A stretch of 64,000 bases of DNA from Pseudovibrio ascidiaceicola (GTDB lineage: Bacteria; Pseudomonadota; Alphaproteobacteria; Rhizobiales; Stappiaceae). Location of the stretch: contig NZ_FOSK01000006.1 in assembly GCF_900114245.1 (NCBI RefSeq), forward strand, positions 62,001 to 126,000, written 5' to 3'. How positions within the stretch are numbered: position 1 is the first letter of the stretch; the number at the start of each line of letters is the position of its first letter. Positions 1-7,449 of this stretch are shown one piece after another. The position numbers and the translations under genes were made by a program. Under the pieces are notes generated by a model. That model ran no database searches, had not been told where the DNA came from, and saw nothing but the letters and a program-made list of their open reading frames with translations.

Positions 1-390
1 TTTCAACGCACCTTTAAAGAACTGGGCATCGCGCCTGAGGTTTATGAGGCAGCAAAGCCCAATACGATTACTCGGGCAATTGGCGCAACGCTGTTGTCGA
101 CAGCTGGCAAAGGTCACTACGTTGATGGCATGGCAACATTGCTGGCTTCTGAGTGGATCTATCGTGAATGGGGCCATCGGGAAGCTGCCAAGCCACGACC
201 TGAGCGGTTATACCTTGCTGAGTGGGTTGAGTTTCTGGCGACCGATGAGTTTGGTGAGTTCATTGAGTGGATCAAGCGGGAAGTGAACTCGATTGGCGAA
301 GAAGAACGTGTGAAGCGCCAAAGCGAGATCTCAGAGAGTTTTACTCATATGTGTGAGCTTGAAGCTGAGTTCTTCGACATGGTGAGCTGA
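1..390 (+). CDS. TenA-family (thiaminase II-like) protein, 3' end
   Basis: The reading frame is open from the first base to a TGA at 388-390, so only the last 129 codons are present. The visible part is helical and carries the TenA-type C-terminal signature: a Y-x-x-x-x-A-T-L-L-x-S-E-W-x-Y stretch around residues 41-56 and a glutamate-rich final helix. TenA proteins hydrolyse aminopyrimidine degradation products of thiamin for salvage; some members act on other substrates. The family assignment rests on this partial C-terminal pattern, so the exact substrate is open. A strong terminator follows 26 bases after the stop, so this gene ends its transcription unit. Confidence 0.75.
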   Translation, partial: FQRTFKELGIAPEVYEAAKPNTITRAIGATLLSTAGKGHYVDGMATLLASEWIYREWGHREAAKPRPERLYLAEWVEFLATDEFGEFIEWIKREVNSIGEEERVKRQSEISESFTHMCELEAEFFDMVS

Positions 391-416
391 CAAAAGGCTT
401 CAAATCTGAACCAGAA

Positions 417-448
417 ATGCTCTCTGTTTTGCGGGGAGCATTTTTTTT
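417..448 (+). terminator. Intrinsic terminator after the TenA-family gene
   Basis: An 8-9 bp stem (ATGCTCTC pairing with GGGGAGCAT, one wobble pair) is followed by eight T residues. It lies just behind the stop at 390. Confidence 0.85.
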
Positions 449-461
449 CAAAGGGGTAGGT

Positions 462-493
462 CCCTAGTTATACGTATTGGCTAAAAACTAGGG
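462..493. promoter_or_regulatory. Inverted repeat upstream of the ABC transporter operon
   Basis: A perfect 8 bp inverted repeat, CCCTAGTT and AACTAGGG, with a 16-base spacer lies in the 371-base gap between the TenA-family gene (ends 390) and the binding-protein gene (starts 762). It has no T-tract and sits about 270 bases ahead of the start codon, so it is a better operator candidate than a terminator. The regulator is unknown. Apart from this and the terminator at 417-448, I see nothing gene-like in the gap. Confidence 0.35.
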
Positions 494-761
494 GTAACTG
501 CACGTTTTACCTGTAACATCTCCGTGATATTGCTGGAAAATTGCAGGAAATGACAAGATGTTCTCAAATGAGATTTTGTCTCCGAGTGCCTTATAGGAAG
601 TATTTTTTATGCATGTGAGACTTTGTGGTAACTGGTTCTAATAAATTCCAGTATTGGTAGTTTATTTGATTTAAATAAGCTCACAGCTCCGCTAATTGTA
701 GAAAATTTTCCTCATTCTGATAGAACGAGCTCAACAAAATAATAGTAATCAGGAATAGATT

Positions 762-1508
762 ATGTTCTCTCGTTCTACTGTTGCTGCACTTGCCCTTCTC
801 GTGGCTGTTCCTGCTCAGGCTGAAACAATCCGTGTGGGCATGTCTGGTGGGTATTTCCCATTCACATTTGTCAAGCAGGACGTTCTGCAGGGCTTTGAAG
901 TTGACGTTGCTCGTGCGATTGCTAAGCAGACTGGTGATGAAGTTGAATTCGTTACCATGAGCTTCTCCGGCCTGATTGGCGCTCTGGAAGCTGGCCGCAT
1001 TGACACTATTGCGAACCAGATCACCATTACGCCTGAGCGTGAAGCCAAGTTCACCTTCTCCCAGCCATACGTTTATGACGGTGCGCAGGTTGTTGTGAAA
1101 GCTGGCAACGAAGAAATCGGCGGCGTTGAAGACCTTAAAGGCAAGAGCGTTGCTGTAAACCTCGGTTCCAATTTTGAAGAGCTTCTGCGCGGTTTGCCAT
1201 TTGCTGATGAAATCGACATCCGCACCTACGAAAGCAACCTGGCTCAGGATACTGCTCTTGGTCGTGTTGATGCGTTTATTCATGACCGCATCAGTGCAAC
1301 ACAGGTGATCAAAGAAACTCCGCTGCCGCTGGCGCTGGCTGGTGCTCCATTCTCTGAAATTCGCAACGCAATGCCGTTCCGTACTGATGAAGATGGTAAA
1401 GCTTTGGCTGCTAAGGTAGATGTTGCAATCGACGAACTGAAGGCTTCAGGCAAGCTGGCTGAGATCTCCGACAAATGGTTTGGAGCGGACATCACCAAAG
1501 CTGACTAA
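762..1508 (+). CDS. Amino-acid ABC transporter, periplasmic binding protein (family 3)
   Basis: This 248-residue protein begins with a typical Sec signal peptide (positive start, hydrophobic core, A-Q-A cleavage site near residue 20). It continues with the family 3 solute-binding fold: R-V-G-M-S-G-G-Y-F-P-F near the mature N-terminus, then G-F-E-V-D-V-A and the L-x-A-G-R-x-D domain-crossing region. It would capture a polar amino acid or cystine-like solute in the periplasm and deliver it to the permease encoded next. An SD-like CAGGA lies 9 bases ahead of the ATG. A stem-loop with T-rich tail separates it from the permease gene, which should give the binding protein more transcript than the membrane parts. 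The ligand cannot be fixed from sequence alone. Confidence 0.9.
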   Translation: MFSRSTVAALALLVAVPAQAETIRVGMSGGYFPFTFVKQDVLQGFEVDVARAIAKQTGDEVEFVTMSFSGLIGALEAGRIDTIANQITITPEREAKFTFSQPYVYDGAQVVVKAGNEEIGGVEDLKGKSVAVNLGSNFEELLRGLPFADEIDIRTYESNLAQDTALGRVDAFIHDRISATQVIKETPLPLALAGAPFSEIRNAMPFRTDEDGKALAAKVDVAIDELKASGKLAEISDKWFGADITKAD

Positions 1509-1529
1509 GCTGTCCGTTCAGAATTAGTA

Positions 1530-1576
1530 AAGCAGTTCACATCTAAGAATCTTTGGTGGAACTGCTTTTCCTTTTT
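1530..1576 (+). terminator. Partial terminator inside the ABC transporter operon
   Basis: A perfect 9 bp stem (AAGCAGTTC at 1530-1538 with GAACTGCTT at 1559-1567) is followed by a T-rich tail. It lies between the binding-protein and permease genes, and probably both attenuates read-through and protects the upstream message. Confidence 0.7.
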
Positions 1577-1615
1577 CATGCCTTCGGGAATTTACTCCCG
1601 TCGTTCGAGGGCATG
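1577..1615 (+). promoter_or_regulatory. Second hairpin in the leader of the permease gene
   Basis: CATGCCTTCG at 1577-1586 pairs with CGAGGGCATG at 1606-1615 (nine of ten positions, counting one C-T mismatch), with a small inner GGG/CCC pairing. It follows directly on the terminator-like stem and ends 21 bases before the permease start. It may affect read-through or mRNA stability; no known riboswitch class is recognisable. Confidence 0.45.
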
Positions 1616-1636
1616 CTCTAATAATAAGAACTGATT

Positions 1637-2311
1637 ATGCGCGCCTTAGATCTGGACTACATGCTCGGCCTTTTGCCGATCCTTTTAAAGTACTTACCCC
1701 TAACTTTGGGTATGGCAAGTGTGTCCATGATTTTGGCGCTTATACTTGCATCGCTGTTTGCAATTATCCGCGTGGTGCGCTTTCCTGTCTTGGATGCAAT
1801 CACGCGGCTCTTTATCAGCTTCTTTCGTGGAACGCCGCTGCTGGTGCAGCTGTTTTTGTTCTACTACGGTTTGCCGCAGCTCTTTTCGTTCCTCACAGCG
1901 ATTGATGGGGTTTCTGCTGCGATTATCGGTCTGACTCTGCATTTTTCCGCTTATATGGCAGAGAGTATTCGTGCGGCGATCCTGGGTGTTGACCGTAGCC
2001 AATGGGAAGCAGCAAAGTCGATTGGTATGTCTACTGGTCAGATGATGCGCCGGATTATTCTGCCGCAAGCAGCGCGTGTTGCTGCGCCAACGCTGATTAA
2101 CTACTTCATCGATCTGATCAAAAGCACCAGTCTGGCCTTTACGCTTGGTGTGACTGAATTGATGGGTGCTGCGCAGAAAGAAGCAGCAGGAAGCTTCCTG
2201 TACTTCGAGACGTTTATTGTCGTTGCCGTTATTTATTGGGCTGTGGTTGAGAGCCTTGCTTTCGTTCAGACCCAAATTGAAAACCGACTTTCAAAGGCTG
2301 TTTCCAGATGA
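1637..2311 (+). CDS. Amino-acid ABC transporter, permease (HisM/GlnP type)
   Basis: The 224-residue integral inner-membrane protein shows about five hydrophobic segments and the permease motif of the polar amino-acid family: R-G-T-P-L-L-V-Q near residue 66, and the E-A-A-K-S-I-G-M-S coupling region (EAA loop) around residue 120 that contacts the ATPase. It forms the translocation channel for the solute bound by the upstream periplasmic protein. Its stop overlaps the ATPase start by four bases (ATGA), indicating translational coupling. Confidence 0.9.
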   Translation: MRALDLDYMLGLLPILLKYLPLTLGMASVSMILALILASLFAIIRVVRFPVLDAITRLFISFFRGTPLLVQLFLFYYGLPQLFSFLTAIDGVSAAIIGLTLHFSAYMAESIRAAILGVDRSQWEAAKSIGMSTGQMMRRIILPQAARVAAPTLINYFIDLIKSTSLAFTLGVTELMGAAQKEAAGSFLYFETFIVVAVIYWAVVESLAFVQTQIENRLSKAVSR

Positions 2312-3039
2312 TCCAGATCCGCGGGCTCACAAAAATCTATAATGGTGTCCCTGTGTTGAACGGGATCGACCTGGATATCAAAAAAGGCGAACGTATCGCT
2401 ATTATTGGTCCGTCCGGGACTGGTAAATCTACTTTGCTGCGTTGTCTCAACTTTCTTGAGACGCCAGAAGAGGGCGAGTATGTTCTTGATGGCAAGAGCA
2501 TCGACGTTCGCAAAGCAAATGCCGCGCAGATTAAAGAGATGCGTCTGAGAACGGCCTTTGTGTTCCAGAATTACGCCTTGTTTGCCAACAAAACAGCGCG
2601 TGAGAATATTGCTGAAGGCTTGATCACCGTTCGTGGTGAAGCCAAAGAGACTGCGTTTGAGCGGGCCGATGAGATCCTACGGGATATCGGTTTGGCAGAT
2701 AAGACTGATGCCTATCCTGCGTCTCTTTCTGGTGGTCAGCAGCAGCGCGTTGGTATTGGCCGTGCGATGGCGAGCAACTCGGAGCTGATGCTGGTTGATG
2801 AGCCGACTTCTGCGCTTGATCCTGAATGGGTTGATGAGGTGCTGCAGCTGCTTACCCGCGTTGCGCAGGCTCATCAGACGATGTTGATCGTGACCCATGA
2901 GATGGCATTTGCAAAAGAGATTGCGGATCGCGTTCTGTTTATGGAAGGCGGGCGCATTGTTGAGCAAGGCCCACCTGAGAAGATCTTCACGAGCCCAGAT
3001 GATCCAAGAACGCGCAGTTTCTTGCGGAAAGTTCTTTAG
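2308..3039 (+). CDS. Amino-acid ABC transporter, ATP-binding protein
   Basis: The 243-residue cytoplasmic ATPase has a complete set of ABC motifs: Walker A GPSGTGKST near residue 35, a Q-loop (F-Q-N-Y-A-L-F), the signature SLSGGQQQRV near 140, Walker B L-M-L-V-D-E-P, and the switch histidine in V-T-H-E-M. The sequence is closest in style to the GlnQ/HisP/YecC group that powers uptake of polar amino acids. It is the last gene of the three-gene operon and is followed by a strong terminator. Confidence 0.92.
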   Translation: MIQIRGLTKIYNGVPVLNGIDLDIKKGERIAIIGPSGTGKSTLLRCLNFLETPEEGEYVLDGKSIDVRKANAAQIKEMRLRTAFVFQNYALFANKTARENIAEGLITVRGEAKETAFERADEILRDIGLADKTDAYPASLSGGQQQRVGIGRAMASNSELMLVDEPTSALDPEWVDEVLQLLTRVAQAHQTMLIVTHEMAFAKEIADRVLFMEGGRIVEQGPPEKIFTSPDDPRTRSFLRKVL

Positions 3040-3050
3040 AGAGTTTCGAG

Positions 3051-3084
3051 AGCGGTACCTTCTTATGGATGTACCGCTTTTCTT
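3051..3084 (+). terminator. Terminator of the ABC transporter operon
   Basis: AGCGGTAC (3051-3058) pairs perfectly with GTACCGCT (3071-3078) and is followed by a T-rich run. It separates the operon from the convergent dehydratase gene. Confidence 0.8.
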
Positions 3085-4035
3085 TTATCGACCGGACAGG
3101 GTGTTGTTGACCTGAATGAGTTCAGCGTTACCACCACACAATAAGACGCCGATGCGCTCGCCTTCTTCTGGCTTGTATGCACCGGAGATCAGAGCTGCCA
3201 GGGCTGTTGCGCCGCCTGGTTCGACGACGAGCTGCATTTCTCTCCAGAGCCGACGTTGCGCGGCGAGAATAGCGTCATCCTCGACAAGGATGGATTGCGC
3301 AATGTGGTTTCGTGCGACCTCAAACGGGAAGGTGCCGCATCGTTTTGCACCCAGTGCGTTGGCTGCGATGCTGTCCAGTTCGACATCAACTGGCTCACCG
3401 GCTTTAAGCGCTGCGTTCATGGAGCAGGAGCCAAATGGCTCTATGGCAATGACTTTGGTGGGGCTGTTTGCATAGTAGCTTGCAACACCTGCTGCGAGGC
3501 CGCCGCCACCGACAGCCACAAGGATGGTATCCAGATCAGGACTTTGTTCCGCCCATTCCAATGCTACGGTGCCCTGGCCGTTGATTGTATCTATGGCGTC
3601 GAATGGGTGAATATCAATTGCGCCGGTTTGCTTCTGGTATTCAGTGCACAGAGCTGCAGCATCCGCATAGGCGGAGCCTTCGACATGGACGTCTGCGCCG
3701 AAGCTGCGGATCTTATCGATCTTCGCTGGGTTGGAAATCTCAGGGACGAAGATCTTGGCTTTCTTGCCGAGAGCATGAGCTGCACAGGCAACGGCAGCAC
3801 CGTGATTGCCACCTGAGGCTGCTGCTATACCAGCTTCTGGAATTGAGTTGTTTAGTAATGAGTTGAATGCTCCACGCGCTTTGAAGGAACCTGAATGCTG
3901 CAGGTGTTCTAGTTTCAAAGAAATGGAGTACTTCAGGCCAAAAGTGCCGTTACCGCTCACAATAGATGGAGTTTTGCGAATGTATTTCTGAATTCGTTTG
4001 TGAGCAACTTCAATAGCTTGTTTAGATATTTGCAC
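3085..4035 (-). CDS. PLP-dependent serine/threonine dehydratase family protein
   Basis: This fold-type II PLP enzyme of about 316 residues would deaminate serine, threonine or a related hydroxy-amino acid to the 2-oxo acid. The Schiff-base lysine lies in S-G-S-F-K-A-R-G-A, the substrate/serine loop is A-S-G-G-N-H-G, and the phosphate-binding glycine loop is V-G-G-G-G-L-A-A-G. No ACT regulatory domain is present, so it belongs with catabolic or broad-specificity members. I chose the GTG at 4035, preceded by AGG: the frame also opens at a TTG at 4101, but that would place the upstream gene's terminator inside the coding region. It could equally be a EutB-type enzyme of (hydroxy)ectoine breakdown; the neighbours do not settle this. 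Confidence 0.85.
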   Translation of the reverse strand: MQISKQAIEVAHKRIQKYIRKTPSIVSGNGTFGLKYSISLKLEHLQHSGSFKARGAFNSLLNNSIPEAGIAAASGGNHGAAVACAAHALGKKAKIFVPEISNPAKIDKIRSFGADVHVEGSAYADAAALCTEYQKQTGAIDIHPFDAIDTINGQGTVALEWAEQSPDLDTILVAVGGGGLAAGVASYYANSPTKVIAIEPFGSCSMNAALKAGEPVDVELDSIAANALGAKRCGTFPFEVARNHIAQSILVEDDAILAAQRRLWREMQLVVEPGGATALAALISGAYKPEEGERIGVLLCGGNAELIQVNNTLSGR

Positions 4036-4056
4036 GGTAATGGCCTGAATATTTTT

Positions 4057-4090
4057 AATATAGAGAAGCCCCGGAAAAATCCGAGGCTTC
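4057..4090 (-). terminator. Hairpin between the amidohydrolase and dehydratase genes
   Basis: On the minus strand GAAGCCTCGG pairs with CCGGGGCTTC (one mismatch) around an A-T5 loop. The T-tract after it is poor (TCTATATT), so termination may be partial. Confidence 0.5.
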
Positions 4091-4109
4091 GAAAATTGCA
4101 ATGTGCATT

Positions 4110-5282
4110 TTAGGTTGCAGGCATCGCAGTTTCAACCAGTTTAATGAAATAGGAACAGCCATATGGAATAGCTTCGTCATTGAAGTCATATTTCGGATGG
4201 TGCAGTCCCGCAGACTCTCCGTTTCCAAGGAAGATGAAAGCACCCGGCTTTTCTTCGAGGTAATACGCAAAGTCCTCGCCGCCCATGGTTGGGTCGATGT
4301 TTTCGTCGACCTTGTCTGAGCTGCCTGCGATTTCGGCTGCAATTTGCGTCGCGAACTTAGTCTGGTCTGGATGGTTTGATGTAGATGGGTACCCATCTGC
4401 AAAGTCAAAGTCCACGCCAGCACCGTTTGCTGCGCAAACGCCTTCAACAACCTGCTTTACGCGTTGAGCAGCCTGCTTGCGAACATCCTGATCCAGCGTA
4501 CGGATGGTGCCACCCAGTTTTGCTGTGTCTGGGATGATGTTGTATGCAGTGCCAGCTTGGAAGAAGGTCACGGAAATTACGATAGACTGCAGTGGTCCAA
4601 CATTACGGGATGCGATGGACTGCAGAGCAGATACGATCTGTGAGCCAACAACAACCGGGTCGATTGTATTGTGTGGGTATGCTGCGTGGCCGCCGACGCC
4701 TTTCACGGTGATGGTGAACTCATCGGTTGATGCCATTAGTGGACCAGAGCGGGTCGCGAAGTGGTCGATTGGAGTGCCTGGCTGGTTGTGCAGGCCGTAT
4801 ATCTCGTCCACATTCCAACGGGTAAACAGGCCATCGTCCATCATTGCTTTTGCGCCGGCTCCGCCTTCTTCAGCTGGCTGGAACACGAGAATAACTGTGC
4901 CGTCGAAGTTGCGGGTTTCAGCAAGGTATTTTGCTGTGCCCAGCAGCATTGCGGTGTGGCCGTCGTGACCACATGCGTGCATGGCGCCTTCGTTTTTGGA
5001 TGCGTATTCCTTGCCGGTTTCTTCGGCCATTGGAAGAGCATCCATGTCAGCACGAAGAGCGATGGATTTACCTGCGCCGCCGTTGCGGCCTTTGATAACA
5101 CCAACGACGCCTGTGCGACCCACACCTGTGGTGATTTCATCAACGCCGATCTCTTTCAAGATTTCGGCTACTTTTGCTGATGTGCGGTGTGTCTCATAAA
5201 GAACTTCAGGATGTTCATGAAAATCACGGCGCCAAGCGGTGATTTCATCGTGCATTTCTGCAAGACGATTAATGGTTGGCAT
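4110..5282 (-). CDS. M20 family amidohydrolase (hippurate hydrolase-like)
   Basis: The 390-residue protein has the M20D layout: catalytic domain, inserted dimerisation domain and catalytic C-terminus. Visible metal ligands and catalytic residues are H-A-C-G-H-D-G-H near residue 102, P-A-E-E-G-G-A-G, G-L-H-N-Q-P-G, and G-G-E-D-F-A-Y near the C-terminus. Such enzymes release the acyl group from N-acyl amino acids (hippurate, N-acetyl-diaminopimelate, IAA conjugates). There is no signal peptide, so it acts in the cytoplasm. The substrate is not decided by sequence or by the dehydratase gene downstream. Confidence 0.88.
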   Translation of the reverse strand: MPTINRLAEMHDEITAWRRDFHEHPEVLYETHRTSAKVAEILKEIGVDEITTGVGRTGVVGVIKGRNGGAGKSIALRADMDALPMAEETGKEYASKNEGAMHACGHDGHTAMLLGTAKYLAETRNFDGTVILVFQPAEEGGAGAKAMMDDGLFTRWNVDEIYGLHNQPGTPIDHFATRSGPLMASTDEFTITVKGVGGHAAYPHNTIDPVVVGSQIVSALQSIASRNVGPLQSIVISVTFFQAGTAYNIIPDTAKLGGTIRTLDQDVRKQAAQRVKQVVEGVCAANGAGVDFDFADGYPSTSNHPDQTKFATQIAAEIAGSSDKVDENIDPTMGGEDFAYYLEEKPGAFIFLGNGESAGLHHPKYDFNDEAIPYGCSYFIKLVETAMPAT

Positions 5283-5521
5283 CGGAGTGCTCCCTCAAAT
5301 ACTTCGGATTCTTATTGAGATTAGAAAATGAACCTCACTTTGGCCCAGTGCAGTGAAATATTGCAAGAGCAAATCAATCGCAAAAGGGTCAGTTGAGTAA
5401 AATTAAATGAACTGCCAATGTGGCTCCTTAACTAACCCGAGGACCGCTTAATCACGCTAAGTTATTGCTGACGTCAGGTCACATATTGCAGTTTGTTCAA
5501 CTTCAGCAGCAGTGAGGCAGT

Positions 5522-5887
5522 ATGGCGATCTATCGGAGTGTTTTTCGGAATGTCACAGAGGAGAAACAGCAATGGATGTTTCTCAACAAAGCCAATCGAT
5601 ACACCAGCCTTTTACCTGCCAAAGCCGAGTTTGAAACTGGTCCTTTTGATTTTCGACGCAATGTCTCTATCAATCTTCTCGTAAATGGTGGTCTGTTTGG
5701 AACCTCTTTGCGCTACAACTCCTTGCGTGACAGTTGGAGCATGTGGCCGTTGACGAGTGATTTCTCGCTTCAGATCGATAAGCGCACTGTGACTGTCGAG
5801 TGTGCTTTGACGTCTCCCTATAAAGCGGATGCGAATGTGGAGTCGCTTGCACGGTTCTTTGAGGAAATGAGCAGGCCTAGTCGGTGA
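5522..5887 (+). CDS. Small protein of unknown function
   Basis: A 121-residue frame lies between two minus-strand genes. It has a good ribosome binding site (GTGAGG, five bases before the ATG) and a mixed polar/aromatic composition without signal peptide or membrane segment. I recognise no family. The alternating hydrophobic pattern in the middle (residues 45-100) suggests a small beta-rich domain. It is supported by its SD site and ordinary codon use rather than by homology. A perfect 10 bp palindrome, CTGACGTCAG, at 5468-5477 lies 45 bases upstream and could be its operator. Confidence 0.55.
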   Translation: MAIYRSVFRNVTEEKQQWMFLNKANRYTSLLPAKAEFETGPFDFRRNVSINLLVNGGLFGTSLRYNSLRDSWSMWPLTSDFSLQIDKRTVTVECALTSPYKADANVESLARFFEEMSRPSR

Positions 5888-5901
5888 TTGGCACTCTTGC
5901 T

Positions 5902-6555
5902 TCAGGCAAATGCGTAGACGGATGTCTTTTTAGTCTCGTTGTCTTCGAGCTCTCGTTGCACCGGAATTTCATAGGTTTTCAGGTGGGTGAGACGTGAAGT
6001 TGGAAAGTAGGAGCGTTGAGGATCTCCGACTAAAACCGGAATTGGTTTTTCCTTAGGATTGGTGTCTAGCCAACTAAGAACCCTTATGGTCATATCCGGG
6101 TCGTAAAAGACATCGCCGCAGCAAATCAGGTCGTAATTACCAAGAGAGCTTCCCAGAAGATCTTTAGTGCTGACTTGAATTGTAACCTGATTCAGGTTTG
6201 CGTTGATAAGTGCGGCATCTGCAGCGAAGAGATCTATGTCTGCTGCGATAGCTGAGGCTGCTCCGGCTTTCATTGCGGCGATGGCAACGAGGCCTGAGCC
6301 GCTGGCGAAATCGAGGATGTGTTTGTCTTTAACAGTCTCGGGATTGTCGAGAATGTAGCGGGCCAGTGCTTGTCCACCCGCCCATGCAAATGCCCAGAAC
6401 GGGGAAGGGACTCCCAGCTCTTCCAGCTCCTCTTCACCCATGCGCCAGAGATCGACGCTTTCGTCTGCCAGGTGAAGAAGTATGGACGGCGCATGAGGAA
6501 CAGGATGACTTCGTGTCTGCTCCAAAATAAATGCGCGCCGGTCCGTAATTGTCAT
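5902..6555 (-). CDS. Class I methyltransferase, ETF-beta lysine methyltransferase-like (METTL20 family)
   Basis: The 217-residue protein has the SAM-binding glycine motif D-F-A-S-G-S-G-L near residue 86 and the family-specific stretch P-F-W-A-F-A-W-A-G-G-Q-A-L around residue 52, which marks the group containing human ETFBKMT and its alphaproteobacterial homologue. Members methylate lysines of the electron-transfer flavoprotein beta subunit. The D-V-F-Y-D-P motif corresponds to the seven-beta-strand lysine methyltransferase post-II motif. Its start is six bases from the EVE gene's stop, so the two are cotranscribed. No ETF gene is in the window. Confidence 0.75.
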   Translation of the reverse strand: MTITDRRAFILEQTRSHPVPHAPSILLHLADESVDLWRMGEEELEELGVPSPFWAFAWAGGQALARYILDNPETVKDKHILDFASGSGLVAIAAMKAGAASAIAADIDLFAADAALINANLNQVTIQVSTKDLLGSSLGNYDLICCGDVFYDPDMTIRVLSWLDTNPKEKPIPVLVGDPQRSYFPTSRLTHLKTYEIPVQRELEDNETKKTSVYAFA

Positions 6556-6561
6556 CGGTAC

Positions 6562-6990
6562 TTAGACCTCTGATGGGTCCATGCCTGCCATTTCCAGAAC
6601 AACGGCCCATTCTTCCGGCTTTACCGGCTGAACAGAAAGACGCATGGACGTTACGAGAGCCATGTCGGAAAGACGTTCTTCGGCCTTCACTTGCGCCAGC
6701 GTTACTGTCTGCGGAAGGTCTTTGACGGCTTTGATGTCTACGCATTCCCAGCGTGGATCATCTGTCGTGGAATCTGGATGTGCGAGCGCGCAGACCTCTA
6801 CGATGCCGACAACTTCTTTGCCGATGTTGGAATGGTAGAAGAAGCCACGGTCACCGATTTTCATGTCGCGCATGAAGTTGCGGGCCTGATAGTTGCGTAC
6901 GCCGTCCCACTCTTCGCCTTCTTCACCCTTGGCTTTTTGATGATCCCAGGACCACTTGTTAGGTTCGGATTTGAACAGCCAGTATTGCAA
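6562..6990 (-). CDS. EVE domain protein
   Basis: A 142-residue EVE domain fills the protein: the opening Y-W-L-F-K-S-E-P-N-K-W-S-W is the family hallmark, followed by W-D-G-V-R-N-Y-Q-A-R-N and the F-Y-H-S-N strand. EVE domains are PUA-like folds thought to bind modified nucleobases. I chose a TTG at 6990 because GGAGG stands five bases ahead and the protein then begins as in relatives; an ATG lies four codons upstream at 7002 with a poorer site. It is paired with the downstream methyltransferase gene. Confidence 0.85.
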   Translation of the reverse strand: MQYWLFKSEPNKWSWDHQKAKGEEGEEWDGVRNYQARNFMRDMKIGDRGFFYHSNIGKEVVGIVEVCALAHPDSTTDDPRWECVDIKAVKDLPQTVTLAQVKAEERLSDMALVTSMRLSVQPVKPEEWAVVLEMAGMDPSEV

Positions 6991-7003
6991 CTTTGCCTCC
7001 ATT

Positions 7004-7040
7004 AAAAAGAGCACCTGCCTACAATGAGAGACTGGTGCTC
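7004..7040 (-). terminator. Terminator of the YciI-like gene
   Basis: On the minus strand GAGCACC (7040-7034) pairs with GGTGCTC (7015-7009) and is followed by five T residues. It sits between the YciI-like gene and the EVE gene. Confidence 0.65.
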
Positions 7041-7073
7041 CAAAATTGACGTGTTGTAATACTTACAACAAAA

Positions 7074-7364
7074 TTAGGCTTCCGGGTTCTTAATTACCCA
7101 GTTCCAAGGACGGATCTCAACAGATTCAAAGAGACCTGCCAGTGAATAAGGATCTTCATTAGCTACTGCCAATGCTTCGTCCCTGTTCGCGGCTTCAATC
7201 ATGACCAGCGAACCTGTCGGAGATACGAGGTCATCACACATGAAAGGTCCCGCTGCCTTCAAACGATCACCAAGACCTTTGAGGAAATCGAGATGATCTT
7301 GACGTGTTTTTTGGCGAAGGTCTTCAGAATGCGCCTTATCAGTGCAGATGAGAGCGTACAGCAT
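7074..7364 (-). CDS. YciI family protein
   Basis: The 96-residue single-domain protein has the YciI pattern: a first strand M-L-Y-A-L-I-C-T, the D-H-L-D-F-L segment with the conserved His near residue 25, and a closing P-W-N-W. The fold is a dimeric ferredoxin-like barrel. Most members have no established reaction, so only the family can be named. It lies downstream of gpsA on the same strand, 85 bases away, and has its own terminator. Confidence 0.85.
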   Translation of the reverse strand: MLYALICTDKAHSEDLRQKTRQDHLDFLKGLGDRLKAAGPFMCDDLVSPTGSLVMIEAANRDEALAVANEDPYSLAGLFESVEIRPWNWVIKNPEA

Positions 7365-7449
7365 ATTGGATACTCCAGTAGCAGGTTTTCAACCTAACCA
7401 TTTGATCCCTGATATACAACCAGGCAATTCCTAGCTTAAAAGGATTCTA

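Noticed and set aside
3085-4101. Start of the dehydratase at TTG 4101
   Set aside because: The added 22 codons would run through the hairpin at 4057-4090 and read as unusual sequence; GTG 4035 fits better.
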